From the NCBI GenBank assembly GCA_015231325.1, contig JADGBS010000014.1:1-37405 (forward strand): DNA of 37,405 bases, given 5' to 3'. How positions within the stretch are numbered: position 1 is the stretch's first letter; every line of letters starts with the position of its first letter. The position numbers were made by a program, and so were the translations under genes. Below are positions 26,202 to 33,818 of this stretch, piece by piece. The notes under the pieces were generated by a model that worked only from the letters and a program-made list of their open reading frames with translations, searched no databases and had not been told where the DNA came from. This DNA comes from Oligoflexia bacterium. GTDB lineage: Bacteria; Bdellovibrionota; Bacteriovoracia; Bacteriovoracales; Bacteriovoracaceae.

Positions 26202-26631
26202 ATTGTTTTTTTCTTGTTTTTTCCATAAATTTCCACAACCTTCGATAAGTATTATTTATTATAAATGCTGATTAAAATTCCAAATATCAAGTTATTTTGG
26301 TTATTGCTAATAACATTATCATGAACAACTAGGTTAGTGCACTGCCGTGTAAATGAATAAACATATAATACAGAAAGCATACAAAATTCTACAAAATTTC
26401 ATAAAGGGTAGTGCAGTTGCACCCGATAACGGAATTAGGTTGAGTGGATACGAATATGGTTGCATCACTAGTCAATGAGTGTCTAGCGAGTATCTGAAGA
26501 ACACTTAATGCTTAGGAGGAGTATTAAAAGGTTTAAGTTTAGGACGGTTAGTAAATTTTATTATTATTCAGGTCGCCAGTACAGAGGGTTACAGGGCCAC
26601 AAGGATATCTGAAAATAAAGGGGATGGGTTT
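26202..26631. promoter_or_regulatory. divergent glmU / lon intergenic region
   Basis: A 430-base AT-rich gap between divergent genes. On the minus strand TTTATAATAAATAA lies upstream of glmU. On the lon side are two related palindromic elements, AGTGCACT (26336-26343) and GTGCAGTTGCAC (26411-26422, extended by flanking GGG/CCC), and GTTATT-AATAAC (26300-26314). A strong AGGAGGAG at 26515-26522 is not followed by a conventional start codon; a 34-codon ORF (ATG 26508 to 26612) runs through it but has no ribosome site of its own. I see no classical CIRCE element. Confidence 0.4.
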
Positions 26632-27363
26632 ATGTCTAGCAATAATGGCAGAGGAGATAGCGGAGGATTAGTAGGAGTGCAATATGAGATACTACCACTG
26701 TTGCCAGTCAGAAATATTGTTGTTTACCCATTTATGATTCTTCCCCTGTTTGTCGGTAGAGAATCATCTATTGAAGCGGTTAAGCAATCTCTGGATGTTC
26801 ATAATCGTTTGATTGTTTTGGCCGGTCAGAAGGACATGTTTATAGAAAGTCCAGCACCAGAAGAGATTTATAATTTTGGTACACTGGCAATGATTATGAG
26901 AGAACGAACCCTTCCTGACGGAAGGGTAAAGATCTTGATTCAAGGACTGTCTAAGGTATATATAAGTGAATTTTTACGATTGACGAATTCAAATTTTTTT
27001 CAAGTGAAGGTCAAAAGAGTGGAAGGTCCAGCAGGCGAATCAGATGCGGTGGCAGTTGATTCGTTGATGCGCACAGCAAGAGAGCGCTTGGAAAAGATTA
27101 TTTCTGTGGGAAAAGTGCTTTCAGCAGACATATTGATGGTGTTGGAAGATATTCAGGATCCGGGAAGACTTTCGGATTTGATCGCCTCCAATTTGAATTT
27201 AAAGGTTGATGAAGGACAGGAATTATTGGAAACCCTTGCTCCCATAGAGCGTTTGCAATTTTATTGCAAAATAAGATGCAAAACGATGCGCAATCATCCC
27301 TATCAAAGGGACAATTACTGGGCCAAAAAGAATCAATATTGCGTGAAAAAATTCGGGCGTTGA
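26632..27363 (+). CDS. lon: Lon protease, N-terminal substrate-binding part (frame broken)
   Basis: N-terminal LON domain of the ATP-dependent protease Lon: LLPVRNIVVYPFMILPLFVGR, LPDGRVKILIQGLSKV, then DIQDPGRLSDLIASNLNLK and LETLAPIERLQ. A gggg-rich ribosome site precedes ATG 26632. After PIERLQ the conserved helix should continue, but this frame becomes non-homologous and basic and stops at 27363. The correct continuation resumes in frame 3 at about 27261, overlapping this ORF by about 100 bases. Comparison with typical Lon suggests about a dozen residues of the connecting helix are also absent. Confidence 0.9.
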   Translation: MSSNNGRGDSGGLVGVQYEILPLLPVRNIVVYPFMILPLFVGRESSIEAVKQSLDVHNRLIVLAGQKDMFIESPAPEEIYNFGTLAMIMRERTLPDGRVKILIQGLSKVYISEFLRLTNSNFFQVKVKRVEGPAGESDAVAVDSLMRTARERLEKIISVGKVLSADILMVLEDIQDPGRLSDLIASNLNLKVDEGQELLETLAPIERLQFYCKIRCKTMRNHPYQRDNYWAKKNQYCVKKFGR

Positions 27364-29276
27364 AATCTGAATTTTTGGATGATGGTAACAACGAGGACAT
27401 GTCTGGTGGGATGGGGATGGGTGGTGCCTCAGGAGGTGGAGCGGGAATGGGAGGAGGAAGCCCGACAATTGGACAGGGAGAGAGAATTGGTGACGAATTT
27501 GCTGAATTAAAAGAGAAGATTTATTTGAGCAAAATGCCGGTAGAGGCCGAAAAAGAGACATTGAAGCAGCTCTCTAGATTAGAGCGGATGCATCCAGAAT
27601 CATCAGAGTCCAGTATTCTCAGAAATTATTTGGAATGTGTATTGGAAATGCCATGGTCAAGTGCTTCTCAAGATGTTTTGGATTTAGAGAGGGCCAAAAA
27701 AGTTTTAGATGAAGATCATTACGATCTGGAAAAAATTAAAGAGAGAATATTAGAATATCTGGCCGTCAAGATACTGAGAGGCAACGAGATGAAAGGGCCG
27801 ATTCTTTGTTTCATGGGTCCACCAGGAGTTGGGAAGACTTCATTGGGGCGCTCGATTGCTAGGGCCATGGGACGAAGTTTTGTTAGAATTAGTCTAGGAG
27901 GGGTTAAGGATGAGGCGGAAATAAGAGGACATCGTCGGACTTATGTAGGTGCGATGCCTGGTAGGTTGGTACAAGCGATACAGCAAGCGAAGACTAATAA
28001 CCCCGTTATTATGCTAGATGAGGTGGATAAACTTAGTTCTGATTTTCGAGGTGATCCTGCCAGCGCGCTACTAGAGGTTTTGGATCCTGAGCAAAATCAT
28101 TCTTTTCGTGATCACTACTTGAATTTGCCATTTGATCTATCGAAAACTATGTTTATTGCAACTGCAAACACTATGGATAACATTCCTCATCCTCTCCGCG
28201 ATAGAATGGAGATATTACATCTTTCTGGGTATACGGAAGAGGAGAAAGTTTCTATTTCTAAAAAATTTTTAATTGATAAGCAGATGCAAGAGAATGGTGT
28301 CACTTCGGAATATGTGGCATTTGGTGACGAAGCGATTGTTTCTATAATTAGACATTTTACTTCCGAAGCGGGGGTACGTACTTTAGAGAGAACCATAGGG
28401 TCTGTATGTAGAAAAATTGCACGAAGGGTTGCGGCAGGAAAAAAAGAGCATTGTCTGATTGATGCTAGGTCTATCGAAGAAATGTTAGGCCCTCCTCCAT
28501 TTAACAAAGATGAAGATATAGATTTAGGGCCATGTGAGATTGGAGTGGCCATTGGTCTTGCTTGGACCGCAGTAGGTGGAGAAATTATTCGTGTTGAAGT
28601 AAGTAAAATGAAAGGAAAGGGGTTGACGTTGACTGGCCATTTAGGGGAGGTGATGCAGGAATCAGCAAAGACCGCAATTGGATTCATCAGAGGACATGCA
28701 AGCGAGTTTGGTATCAGTGAAAATTTTTTTGAGAATCACGAATTGCATGTGCATGTCCCCGCAGGGGGAACTCCAAAAGATGGTCCGAGCGCAGGCGTTA
28801 CTATTGCATCTGCCATCGTGTCTTTGGCCACAGGCATGCCACTGAGAAAAGATATAGCAATGACCGGTGAAATTACTCTCACAGGAAAGATCCTACCCAT
28901 CGGAGGAGTAAAAGAAAAGGCATTAGCTGCAATGAGACATGGAATAAAAACAGTAATTGTACCCTGGGGGAACAAAAGTGACTTGACGGACATTCCTCTA
29001 GAGTATAAAGAAAAAATAAATTTTATTTGTACTAAAAATATTAATGAAATTTTTAATTTTGCGATGAGCACTCAAGAAATCCATAACAAGAGCAATGGGA
29101 CCAGCAGTGAAACTAGGAGTAGAACTAAACGAAAGAGAAAAAAAATAGATAATGACGTATTGGCCAGTACAACTAGCGTCAATGCCAACGCTGATACGAG
29201 TGAGATAACTACTGAGTTAACTACTGAGTTAACAACTGAGCTAACTACTGATTTAACTACTCAGAAAATAGCTTAG
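27261..29276 (+). CDS. lon: Lon protease, AAA+ and protease part (frame broken)
   Basis: Remainder of Lon in frame 3: LQNKMQNDAQSSLSKGQ (matching QNKIQ..A...MSK.Q), Walker A GPPGVGKTSLGRSIARAMGR, Walker B VIMLDEVDKL, sensor IATANTMDNIP, then the Ser-Lys protease domain with GGTPKDGPSAGVTIA (catalytic Ser, codon 28788-28790) and GGVKEKALAA (catalytic Lys). Two unusual features are a Gly/Met-rich insert (about 34 residues, 27384-27485) between helix and AAA+ domain, and a basic then Thr/Glu/Leu-repeat tail. The first start, TTG 27264, has no ribosome site, so translation as a separate protein is doubtful. The 3' end overlaps a convergent gene by 20 bases. Confidence 0.94.
   Translation, partial: LLQNKMQNDAQSSLSKGQLLGQKESILREKIRALKSEFLDDGNNEDMSGGMGMGGASGGGAGMGGGSPTIGQGERIGDEFAELKEKIYLSKMPVEAEKETLKQLSRLERMHPESSESSILRNYLECVLEMPWSSASQDVLDLERAKKVLDEDHYDLEKIKERILEYLAVKILRGNEMKGPILCFMGPPGVGKTSLGRSIARAMGRSFVRISLGGVKDEAEIRGHRRTYVGAMPGRLVQAIQQAKTNNPVIMLDEVDKLSSDFRGDPASALLEVLDPEQNHSFRDHYLNLPFDLSKTMFIATANTMDNIPHPLRDRMEILHLSGYTEEEKVSISKKFLIDKQMQENGVTSEYVAFGDEAIVSIIRHFTSEAGVRTLERTIGSVCRKIARRVAAGKKEHCLIDARSIEEMLGPPPFNKDEDIDLGPCEIGVAIGLAWTAVGGEIIRVEVSKMKGKGLTLTGHLGEVMQESAKTAIGFIRGHASEFGISENFFENHELHVHVPAGGTPKDGPSAGVTIASAIVSLATGMPLRKDIAMTGEITLTGKILPIGGVKEKALAAMRHGIKTVIVPWGNKSDLTDIPLEYKEKINFICTKNINEIFNFAMSTQEIHNKSNGTSSETRSRTKRKRKKIDNDVLASTTSVNANADTSEITTELTTELTTELTTDLTTQKIA
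29208..29261 (+). repeat. 12-bp tandem repeat coding (TTEL)n at the Lon C-terminus
   Basis: About four and a half units of ACTACTGAGTTA with minor changes encode Thr-Thr-Glu-Leu repeats (last full unit Thr-Thr-Asp-Leu). The unit is a multiple of three, so copy-number change alters tail length without changing frame. The repeat runs into the 3' end of the convergent gene. Confidence 0.88.
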
Positions 29277-29568
29277 TAATTTCATATTTATCCACTTTTT
29301 TCGTATCTTCACTTGCTTCGTCATTTTCACTTTTATTGCGTATTTTTTGCATTGATTTGGGTATAGAATTACGGAAAAGTTGTTTTGCCAGTTGTTTTGT
29401 TTTTCGGTAGGTATTTTGCGTTGTTTCCTTGGTCTTATTTATCAGTGAAGTAGTTAAAGGGGCGCTTTCTTTTTCTAAGTATGAAAATAGTGTTTTATTA
29501 TTTATGGGGATGGAAAATATTATAAAGCAGCTTCCAACTATTACTGCAAGTTTGATTAAGTAAAACAT
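29257..29568 (-). CDS. small membrane-anchored basic protein, unknown function
   Basis: A 103-residue protein that I do not recognise. It has an N-terminal membrane segment (LIKLAVIVGSCFIIFSIPI) and a long polar, lysine-rich remainder (TKETTQNTYRKTKQLAKQL), ending in an acidic stretch. It is judged real because GAGGTGA lies five bases before ATG 29568, codon use is like the neighbours, and it is longer than chance for this strand. Its last 20 bases overlap the end of lon, transcribed towards it. It probably has its own transcript or shares one with the receiver gene 35 bases upstream. Confidence 0.65.
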   Translation of the reverse strand: MFYLIKLAVIVGSCFIIFSIPINNKTLFSYLEKESAPLTTSLINKTKETTQNTYRKTKQLAKQLFRNSIPKSMQKIRNKSENDEASEDTKKVDKYEITKLFSE

Positions 29569-29603
29569 GATTCACCTCACTACATTTTTACCATCTTACT
29601 TTG

Positions 29604-30212
29604 TTATCTTCTTTGTATTTGTAAAGAAACTTTACAGACAGAGTCAATTATTTGTTGATGCGTGAATGGTTTAAAAATAAAATCTAATACGCCAACGGCA
29701 ATCGACTCCAAAATTATATGTTCATGGATTATAGATGAGATCATAATTGTACCGATTAATGGGAATTTATCATGAACAAATTTTGCAAATTCTATACCAC
29801 TTACATCGGGCATAACTAAATCAAGTATCATAACATTGGGGCGTGCTGTCTGGATAAGAACAGTGGCCTCTTGAGCAGTACCGGCGTCTCCCACAACGTT
29901 AAAACCCTCCTTTATTAAAATATCGATAATACTTTTTCTACAATATTCGGAGTCGTCTACGACTAAAATCTTTATTTCATCATCTTCTGTTTTTTTGTGC
30001 TTGCCTTTTTTTTTCTTTTTTTCTTTTGGAATACCTAAATCATCTTCAGCGGTGTCATTTGATTCGTTTGTTTCCTCGTTGTCTCGAATGTCATCTTTTT
30101 CAGCGTTTTCGTTTTCGACATCGTTGTCGGTGTCATTGAAAACGGTTGTGTTTTCATCGTCTTCTTCACCAGTAGAAGGGTTTGTTTTTTTTGATCTAGT
30201 ATCCTTTACCAT
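29604..30212 (-). CDS. CheY-like response regulator with acidic/lysine N-terminal tail
   Basis: Single receiver domain at the C-terminus: ILVVDDSEY (acidic pair), MILDLVMPDVSG with the phospho-acceptor Asp at about residue 131, MISS (Ser switch) and FKPF (Lys). No output domain follows. Before it lies about 75 residues of Asp/Glu/Asn-rich sequence and a lysine block (PKEKKKKKGKHKK), unusual for a CheY-like protein. I start at ATG 30212, the codon for MVKDTR, because AGGAGA lies seven bases upstream; the track's start at 30272 lacks a ribosome site. The partner kinase is not in the window. Divergent from the deaminase gene. Confidence 0.9.
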   Translation of the reverse strand: MVKDTRSKKTNPSTGEEDDENTTVFNDTDNDVENENAEKDDIRDNEETNESNDTAEDDLGIPKEKKKKKGKHKKTEDDEIKILVVDDSEYCRKSIIDILIKEGFNVVGDAGTAQEATVLIQTARPNVMILDLVMPDVSGIEFAKFVHDKFPLIGTIMISSIIHEHIILESIAVGVLDFIFKPFTHQQIIDSVCKVSLQIQRR

Positions 30213-30343
30213 TGCTTTTCTCCTACACCCATTTTTTGCGATTTGCGCGAAAGGAGGTTGCGTTTCATTCAATTTATGCTTATCCTAATTCATTTTATAT
30301 TAAATTTATAAAAATTTCCTTATTGATTATTTCGGAGCGTACG

Positions 30344-30811
30344 ATGAAGCAAAATAACGAACATAATTTATCTACAAATTGTGCTTGTCGCATATCTTTC
30401 GAAGAAATTTATATGCAGTTGGCATTGAATTTAGCTAAAAGATCAACATGCAAACGTTTAAATGTAGGGGCGGTGGTAGTTTCCACTGATTACTCACGGG
30501 TGTATGGCATAGGTTATAACGGAAATGCCCAAGGACTACCAAATACTTGTGATTCAGATGAACCAGGAAATTGTGGGTGTTTGCACGCCGAGGATAATGC
30601 CTTACTAAAAACCAATGGTGGTGCGGAATTAGCAAAGATAGTCTTTGTGACTCATGCTCCTTGTGCATATTGTGCAAAGCGAATGATCAACAAAGGTGGT
30701 GTTCGACGAGTTTATTTCAGAGAAAAATATAGAAGTGATCATGGTCTGATTATACTTGAGAGAGCTGGAATTGAAGTTTATTATATGAACATTTTGCGAG
30801 GATATAGCTGA
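30344..30811 (+). CDS. dCMP deaminase-like protein
   Basis: A zinc-dependent deaminase of the dCMP/ComEB type, making dUMP for thymidylate synthesis. Motifs are CLHAEDNALLKTNGG (His ligand and catalytic Glu) and APCAYCAKRMINKGGVRRVYF (two Cys ligands, with the K-x-I/M-I-x-x-G-V-x-R-V pattern). YGIGYNGNAQGLPNTC matches the family GYNGxPxGxxxC region. I start at ATG 30344, with CGGAG eight bases upstream, rather than the track's 30212 that lies inside the divergent gene's leader. The product is 155 residues, the usual family length. A strong intrinsic terminator follows. Confidence 0.9.
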   Translation: MKQNNEHNLSTNCACRISFEEIYMQLALNLAKRSTCKRLNVGAVVVSTDYSRVYGIGYNGNAQGLPNTCDSDEPGNCGCLHAEDNALLKTNGGAELAKIVFVTHAPCAYCAKRMINKGGVRRVYFREKYRSDHGLIILERAGIEVYYMNILRGYS

Positions 30812-30822
30812 CAAAAGCGGTG

Positions 30823-31119
30823 TTATTTTGTTCCAACTTGCTGTGCGCCAGTAGATACTGGCTTTTTCTTATCTTTGGGTGCTTCTGATGGTACGTTCTT
30901 ACCCGCTTCGCGTAGTTTTTTTAGTGCCATAGTGCAACAGGGCTCACAGTCGACTACACCTTTCTCATTCTTTATGCATACTCCTGGTGTTGAACTGCCA
31001 GAAACTCCGTTTTCAGAAAAGGCCATTGAAAGATTGTTCAGTCCAAAAAATAACCATACAGTTAAAACAAACACAAGAGAGAAAGTCTTTATGATTTTTT
31101 GTTGTCTCATCTTATACAC
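30823..31119 (-). CDS. small secreted Cys-containing protein, unknown function
   Basis: A protein of about 98 residues that I do not recognise. It has a signal peptide (TFSLVFVLTVWLFFGL, ending near SMAFS), then a short mature part with GVCIKNEKGVVDCEPCCTMA, that is, four cysteines in a compact cluster, and a Lys/Pro-rich tail. I prefer GTG 31119 as start because GGAG lies eight bases upstream; ATG 31110 is the alternative, and the track's 31158 is unsupported. It follows the YD-repeat protein gene on the same strand after about 60 bases, so the two are probably cotranscribed and both exported. Cysteines may bind metal or form disulfides. Its 3' end contains the opposite-strand terminator. 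Confidence 0.65.
   Translation of the reverse strand: MYKMRQQKIIKTFSLVFVLTVWLFFGLNNLSMAFSENGVSGSSTPGVCIKNEKGVVDCEPCCTMALKKLREAGKNVPSEAPKDKKKPVSTGAQQVGTK
30847..30870 (+). terminator. intrinsic terminator of the deaminase gene
   Basis: GCCAGTA (30847-30853) pairs with TACTGGC (30856-30862), followed by TTTTTCTT. It lies 36 bases after the deaminase stop, inside the 3' coding end of the convergent small secreted-protein gene, where it encodes Lys-Pro-Val-Ser-Thr-Gly-Ala. Confidence 0.85.
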
Positions 31120-31182
31120 TTTATATGCTCCTTTTTGGAAAAAATTTTTGATAACCAATACTTCCTTTCGGCATTTTCGGTA

Positions 31183-32766
31183 TTAATTAAAATTAAGTTT
31201 ACTTGGGCTTACTAAGGTCATTAAGCGGCCAAAACTATTCGTGAGCAGAGGTGTTACTTTTTCACCATCACCGGTCACCTCTTTTACCTCAGTATCATTG
31301 TTGTAGGTAATATTTATTGTGCCCACTTTTTTTACCTCAATTTTCGACGGTTTGTTCATTGCATTATATGTAAAATACAACTCTTGTTTTTTGTTTCCAG
31401 CTGATTTGTCAAACTCAGTCATCTTTTTTATCAGACCATCTTTGTAATCGTAATCTAGCAAAATTTCAAGTCCCTTATTATTTTTAGCAAATATTAAATT
31501 ACTTTTTTTATCGTACTTGTAATCTATTATTTCAATATTGTTATGTCCATCGTTGCTTTCTACGCGTGAAATTTTGTTGTTGTTATCGTCATATTCGACC
31601 TTTATTTTCTCTCCTGTTGAAGAAATTTTATCTGTTAGCAATCCAATTTTATTGTATTTAAAGTCGGTGACTTTACCATCTTTGGTAATTTTACTAGGAG
31701 AATTACTATTCTCATCAATGATAGTTTCACTTTTAGTGACGTTTGGAGGTGTTCCTATTTCGCTATAAGTTCGATAAGTATATACCCTACCATCAGATGC
31801 TTTTTTCATTTCATATCCTGCTAACTCAATGGTTGGTTTTCCGTCTGGGCCTAGTTTGGTCACGGTAGTCCAGTAGTGAAGATCCGGATTTTTTGGATCA
31901 GAATCATATTTATATTTTGTTTCAACTCCGTTTCGGTCTTTGACTGAAACCACAAATTGCGTTTTTGGATCGTATTTTATTTCTGTTGCTGTACCGTCCG
32001 AATAGGTAATTTTAGTCAAATTATGTAGCGGGTCGTAGGTATACTTATATACGTTGCTCTCTGAATCGGATGATTCAATAAGATTATTATCACTATCATA
32101 TTTGTAAGTGGCCTTGGTCTTCTTTTCATCACCGCTGGCCCAAAGTGCTTGTATTTTTCCATCCGGAAACCAAGAAAAATAGATTTGTCGAGCAATGGAG
32201 TCTTTAATTGATTCTAGTTGACCATTCTCTTTGTAAGTGTAGTCTGCGTAATAACCACTTTTATCCATCAATTTGATTATGTGCTTATTGGGTCCGAAGA
32301 CTTCCGAGCGACCATCATTGAATTTCCTGGTATATGTTCCGTCTGCATTTTTTTGGAACTCTTGCAGCCCTCTTTCTGTTGAATAACGGATGTTATTATT
32401 AACACCTTCACGAGGGGCGAAGCGTGTGTCTCCTCCGGAACCATGTTCATGGATAACCACACTTCCGTCGGGAAACTCCTCATATGTTGTTTCCATCTCT
32501 GAACACCAGCCAAAACCGAAGTAGCCGATTACGGTTGATTTAGAGTTGAAGGTTCTGATAATTTCCAGCTTTTTGGGACCACCTGGAATTACTAAGTCGG
32601 CATAAGTCTGAGTTAGGTTACCATTTTTTAAATTCACAAGAGCAAAAGCGTTATCGAATAAGTACTGTGGTAGTAATAGCACACCCATAAGCAATAGACC
32701 GAGAATACCAAAGAATTGGGGCATCATTTTAGAGACTTGTTTAATCACTTTTTTGATGGAATACAT
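31183..32766 (-). CDS. secreted YD-repeat / RHS-type protein
   Basis: A 527-residue exported protein: basic N-terminus and hydrophobic segment (FFGILGLLLMGVLLLPQYL), then an RHS-associated N-terminal module (LKNGNLTQTYADLVIPGG, TFNSKSTVIGYFGFGW). Multiple YD repeats follow, such as YKYDSDNNLIESSDSES and YTYDPLHNLTKITYSDGT. YD repeats form beta-sheet shells in RHS and teneurin proteins. The conserved RHS core end and a variable toxin tip are absent; the protein ends soon after the repeats, so it is not an obvious polymorphic toxin. GAGGTGA precedes ATG 32766. Low-complexity Lys/Asp/Asn content is high. Likely a surface or periplasmic structural protein. Confidence 0.8.
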   Translation of the reverse strand: MYSIKKVIKQVSKMMPQFFGILGLLLMGVLLLPQYLFDNAFALVNLKNGNLTQTYADLVIPGGPKKLEIIRTFNSKSTVIGYFGFGWCSEMETTYEEFPDGSVVIHEHGSGGDTRFAPREGVNNNIRYSTERGLQEFQKNADGTYTRKFNDGRSEVFGPNKHIIKLMDKSGYYADYTYKENGQLESIKDSIARQIYFSWFPDGKIQALWASGDEKKTKATYKYDSDNNLIESSDSESNVYKYTYDPLHNLTKITYSDGTATEIKYDPKTQFVVSVKDRNGVETKYKYDSDPKNPDLHYWTTVTKLGPDGKPTIELAGYEMKKASDGRVYTYRTYSEIGTPPNVTKSETIIDENSNSPSKITKDGKVTDFKYNKIGLLTDKISSTGEKIKVEYDDNNNKISRVESNDGHNNIEIIDYKYDKKSNLIFAKNNKGLEILLDYDYKDGLIKKMTEFDKSAGNKKQELYFTYNAMNKPSKIEVKKVGTINITYNNDTEVKEVTGDGEKVTPLLTNSFGRLMTLVSPSKLNFN

Positions 32767-32795
32767 ATTTCACCTCGTTGTTATGATTGTAATTT

Positions 32796-32801
32796 ATTAT
32801 A
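32796..32801 (-). promoter_or_regulatory. -10-like box upstream of the RHS-type gene
   Basis: A perfect TATAAT on the minus strand lies 29 bases before ATG 32766. The -35 is weak (TTTGTT about 16 bases upstream, or TTGATA closer), so the promoter is only probable. It would make the RHS-type gene and the small secreted gene separate from the Tad genes upstream. Confidence 0.4.
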
Positions 32802-32882
32802 ATATAGTTCAAATATCAACAAAAGATCAATAATCTAACGATGATTACCAATAGTTTTATTACTAAATTTATAAATGGATTC

Positions 32883-33773
32883 TCAAACTTTTATCTTAAC
32901 TACTTTCATAATAAAGTATCCTCCGATTAAATCTAGCCCGAGCGCAACGATCAGAATTACGATTCCTAAAGGATGAGTGAACATTGGTCCCATGGATTTT
33001 GGATCAGAAACAAAAAATATGGCGCCCATGACAAAGGGCATACAGAAAATAGTAAATCCCTGTAATACGCCTTGGGCGGTAGCGGTGTTGATTTTTTGTT
33101 GTAGCCGAATTCGTTCACGAATTACTGAAACGATAGTATCAAAGGTTTCGGCGAGATTACCGCCAGTTTCACGCAAAATATTTATTGAGCTGACAAACAT
33201 TTGATTATCTTCAGTAGGCACTCTTTTTACTAGGTCTTCAAAACATTCTTCTAGCGGGGAACCAATTCTGCTTTGTTGTAGAATAATATTATATTCTTGT
33301 GAAATTGGTGGGGGCATTTCAGCAACAACCATTGCCAATCCTTGGGGTAAAGATAGGCCTGCACGAATGCCGTTGGTTAGCAAATTAAGTCCATCCACCA
33401 ATTGTGCTTGATATTTTTCAATTCTTTTTGCTACTAAATAATTCATCAATGGACGAGGAATTTTCCAGCCGGCAACTCCTACAAGGATTGCCAAAACTGC
33501 CCCAAAAATAAAATTCCCGAGGAGTATAAATATACCTAATATTATTAGTGGTATTCCGAAGGCGACCACGAGTAAACCGATTACAACAAATTGTTCTTTT
33601 ATATGGATATGAAGAAATTCCAATTTCTTCATAATAAAGTCTTTGGTTCCGTAGGTTTGATCTTCAATCCACTGAAAAAGTTTTACGCTATTTTTGTAGG
33701 AATATACAAAGAAAATAATGCCTATTAAAAGTAGAACCCCATTTCTACCGATTAACATTAAAAATTGTTGCAT
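32883..33773 (-). CDS. tadB: Tad secretion inner-membrane platform protein (TadB-like)
   Basis: A 296-residue type II secretion F-domain protein. It has an N-terminal membrane helix, a helix pair around residues 70-110, and a cytoplasmic four-helix F domain (LVDGLNLLTNGIRAGLSLPQGL, then SPLEECFEDLVKRVPTEDNQ and INILRETGGNLAETFDTIV). Two further membrane helices lie at the C-terminus. This is the TadB/TadC class that sits under the Tad ATPase and assembles Flp pili; length and the N-terminal helices favour TadB. GGAGAG precedes the ATG. It follows the TadZ-TadA fusion by 45 bases. A TadC partner is not found next to it; the next minus-strand gene is unrelated. Confidence 0.88.
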   Translation of the reverse strand: MQQFLMLIGRNGVLLLIGIIFFVYSYKNSVKLFQWIEDQTYGTKDFIMKKLEFLHIHIKEQFVVIGLLVVAFGIPLIILGIFILLGNFIFGAVLAILVGVAGWKIPRPLMNYLVAKRIEKYQAQLVDGLNLLTNGIRAGLSLPQGLAMVVAEMPPPISQEYNIILQQSRIGSPLEECFEDLVKRVPTEDNQMFVSSINILRETGGNLAETFDTIVSVIRERIRLQQKINTATAQGVLQGFTIFCMPFVMGAIFFVSDPKSMGPMFTHPLGIVILIVALGLDLIGGYFIMKVVKIKV

Positions 33774-33818
33774 CTATAAAATCTCTCCAATTTTTACCAA
33801 ATTTTTTCACCTAATGAG

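Noticed and set aside
26508-26612. 34-codon basic ORF upstream of lon as a ribosomal-protein-like gene
   Set aside because: It has no ribosome site before its ATG and I cannot match it to any small ribosomal protein; kept only as part of the regulatory-region note.
27223-27561. Minus-strand ORF over the lon frame break
   Set aside because: It is a shadow of the coding strand with no start context and no recognisable domain.
30823-32766. RHS toxin-immunity pair
   Set aside because: There is no RHS core end motif and no variable C-terminal toxin, and the neighbour has its own signal peptide rather than a cytoplasmic immunity form.
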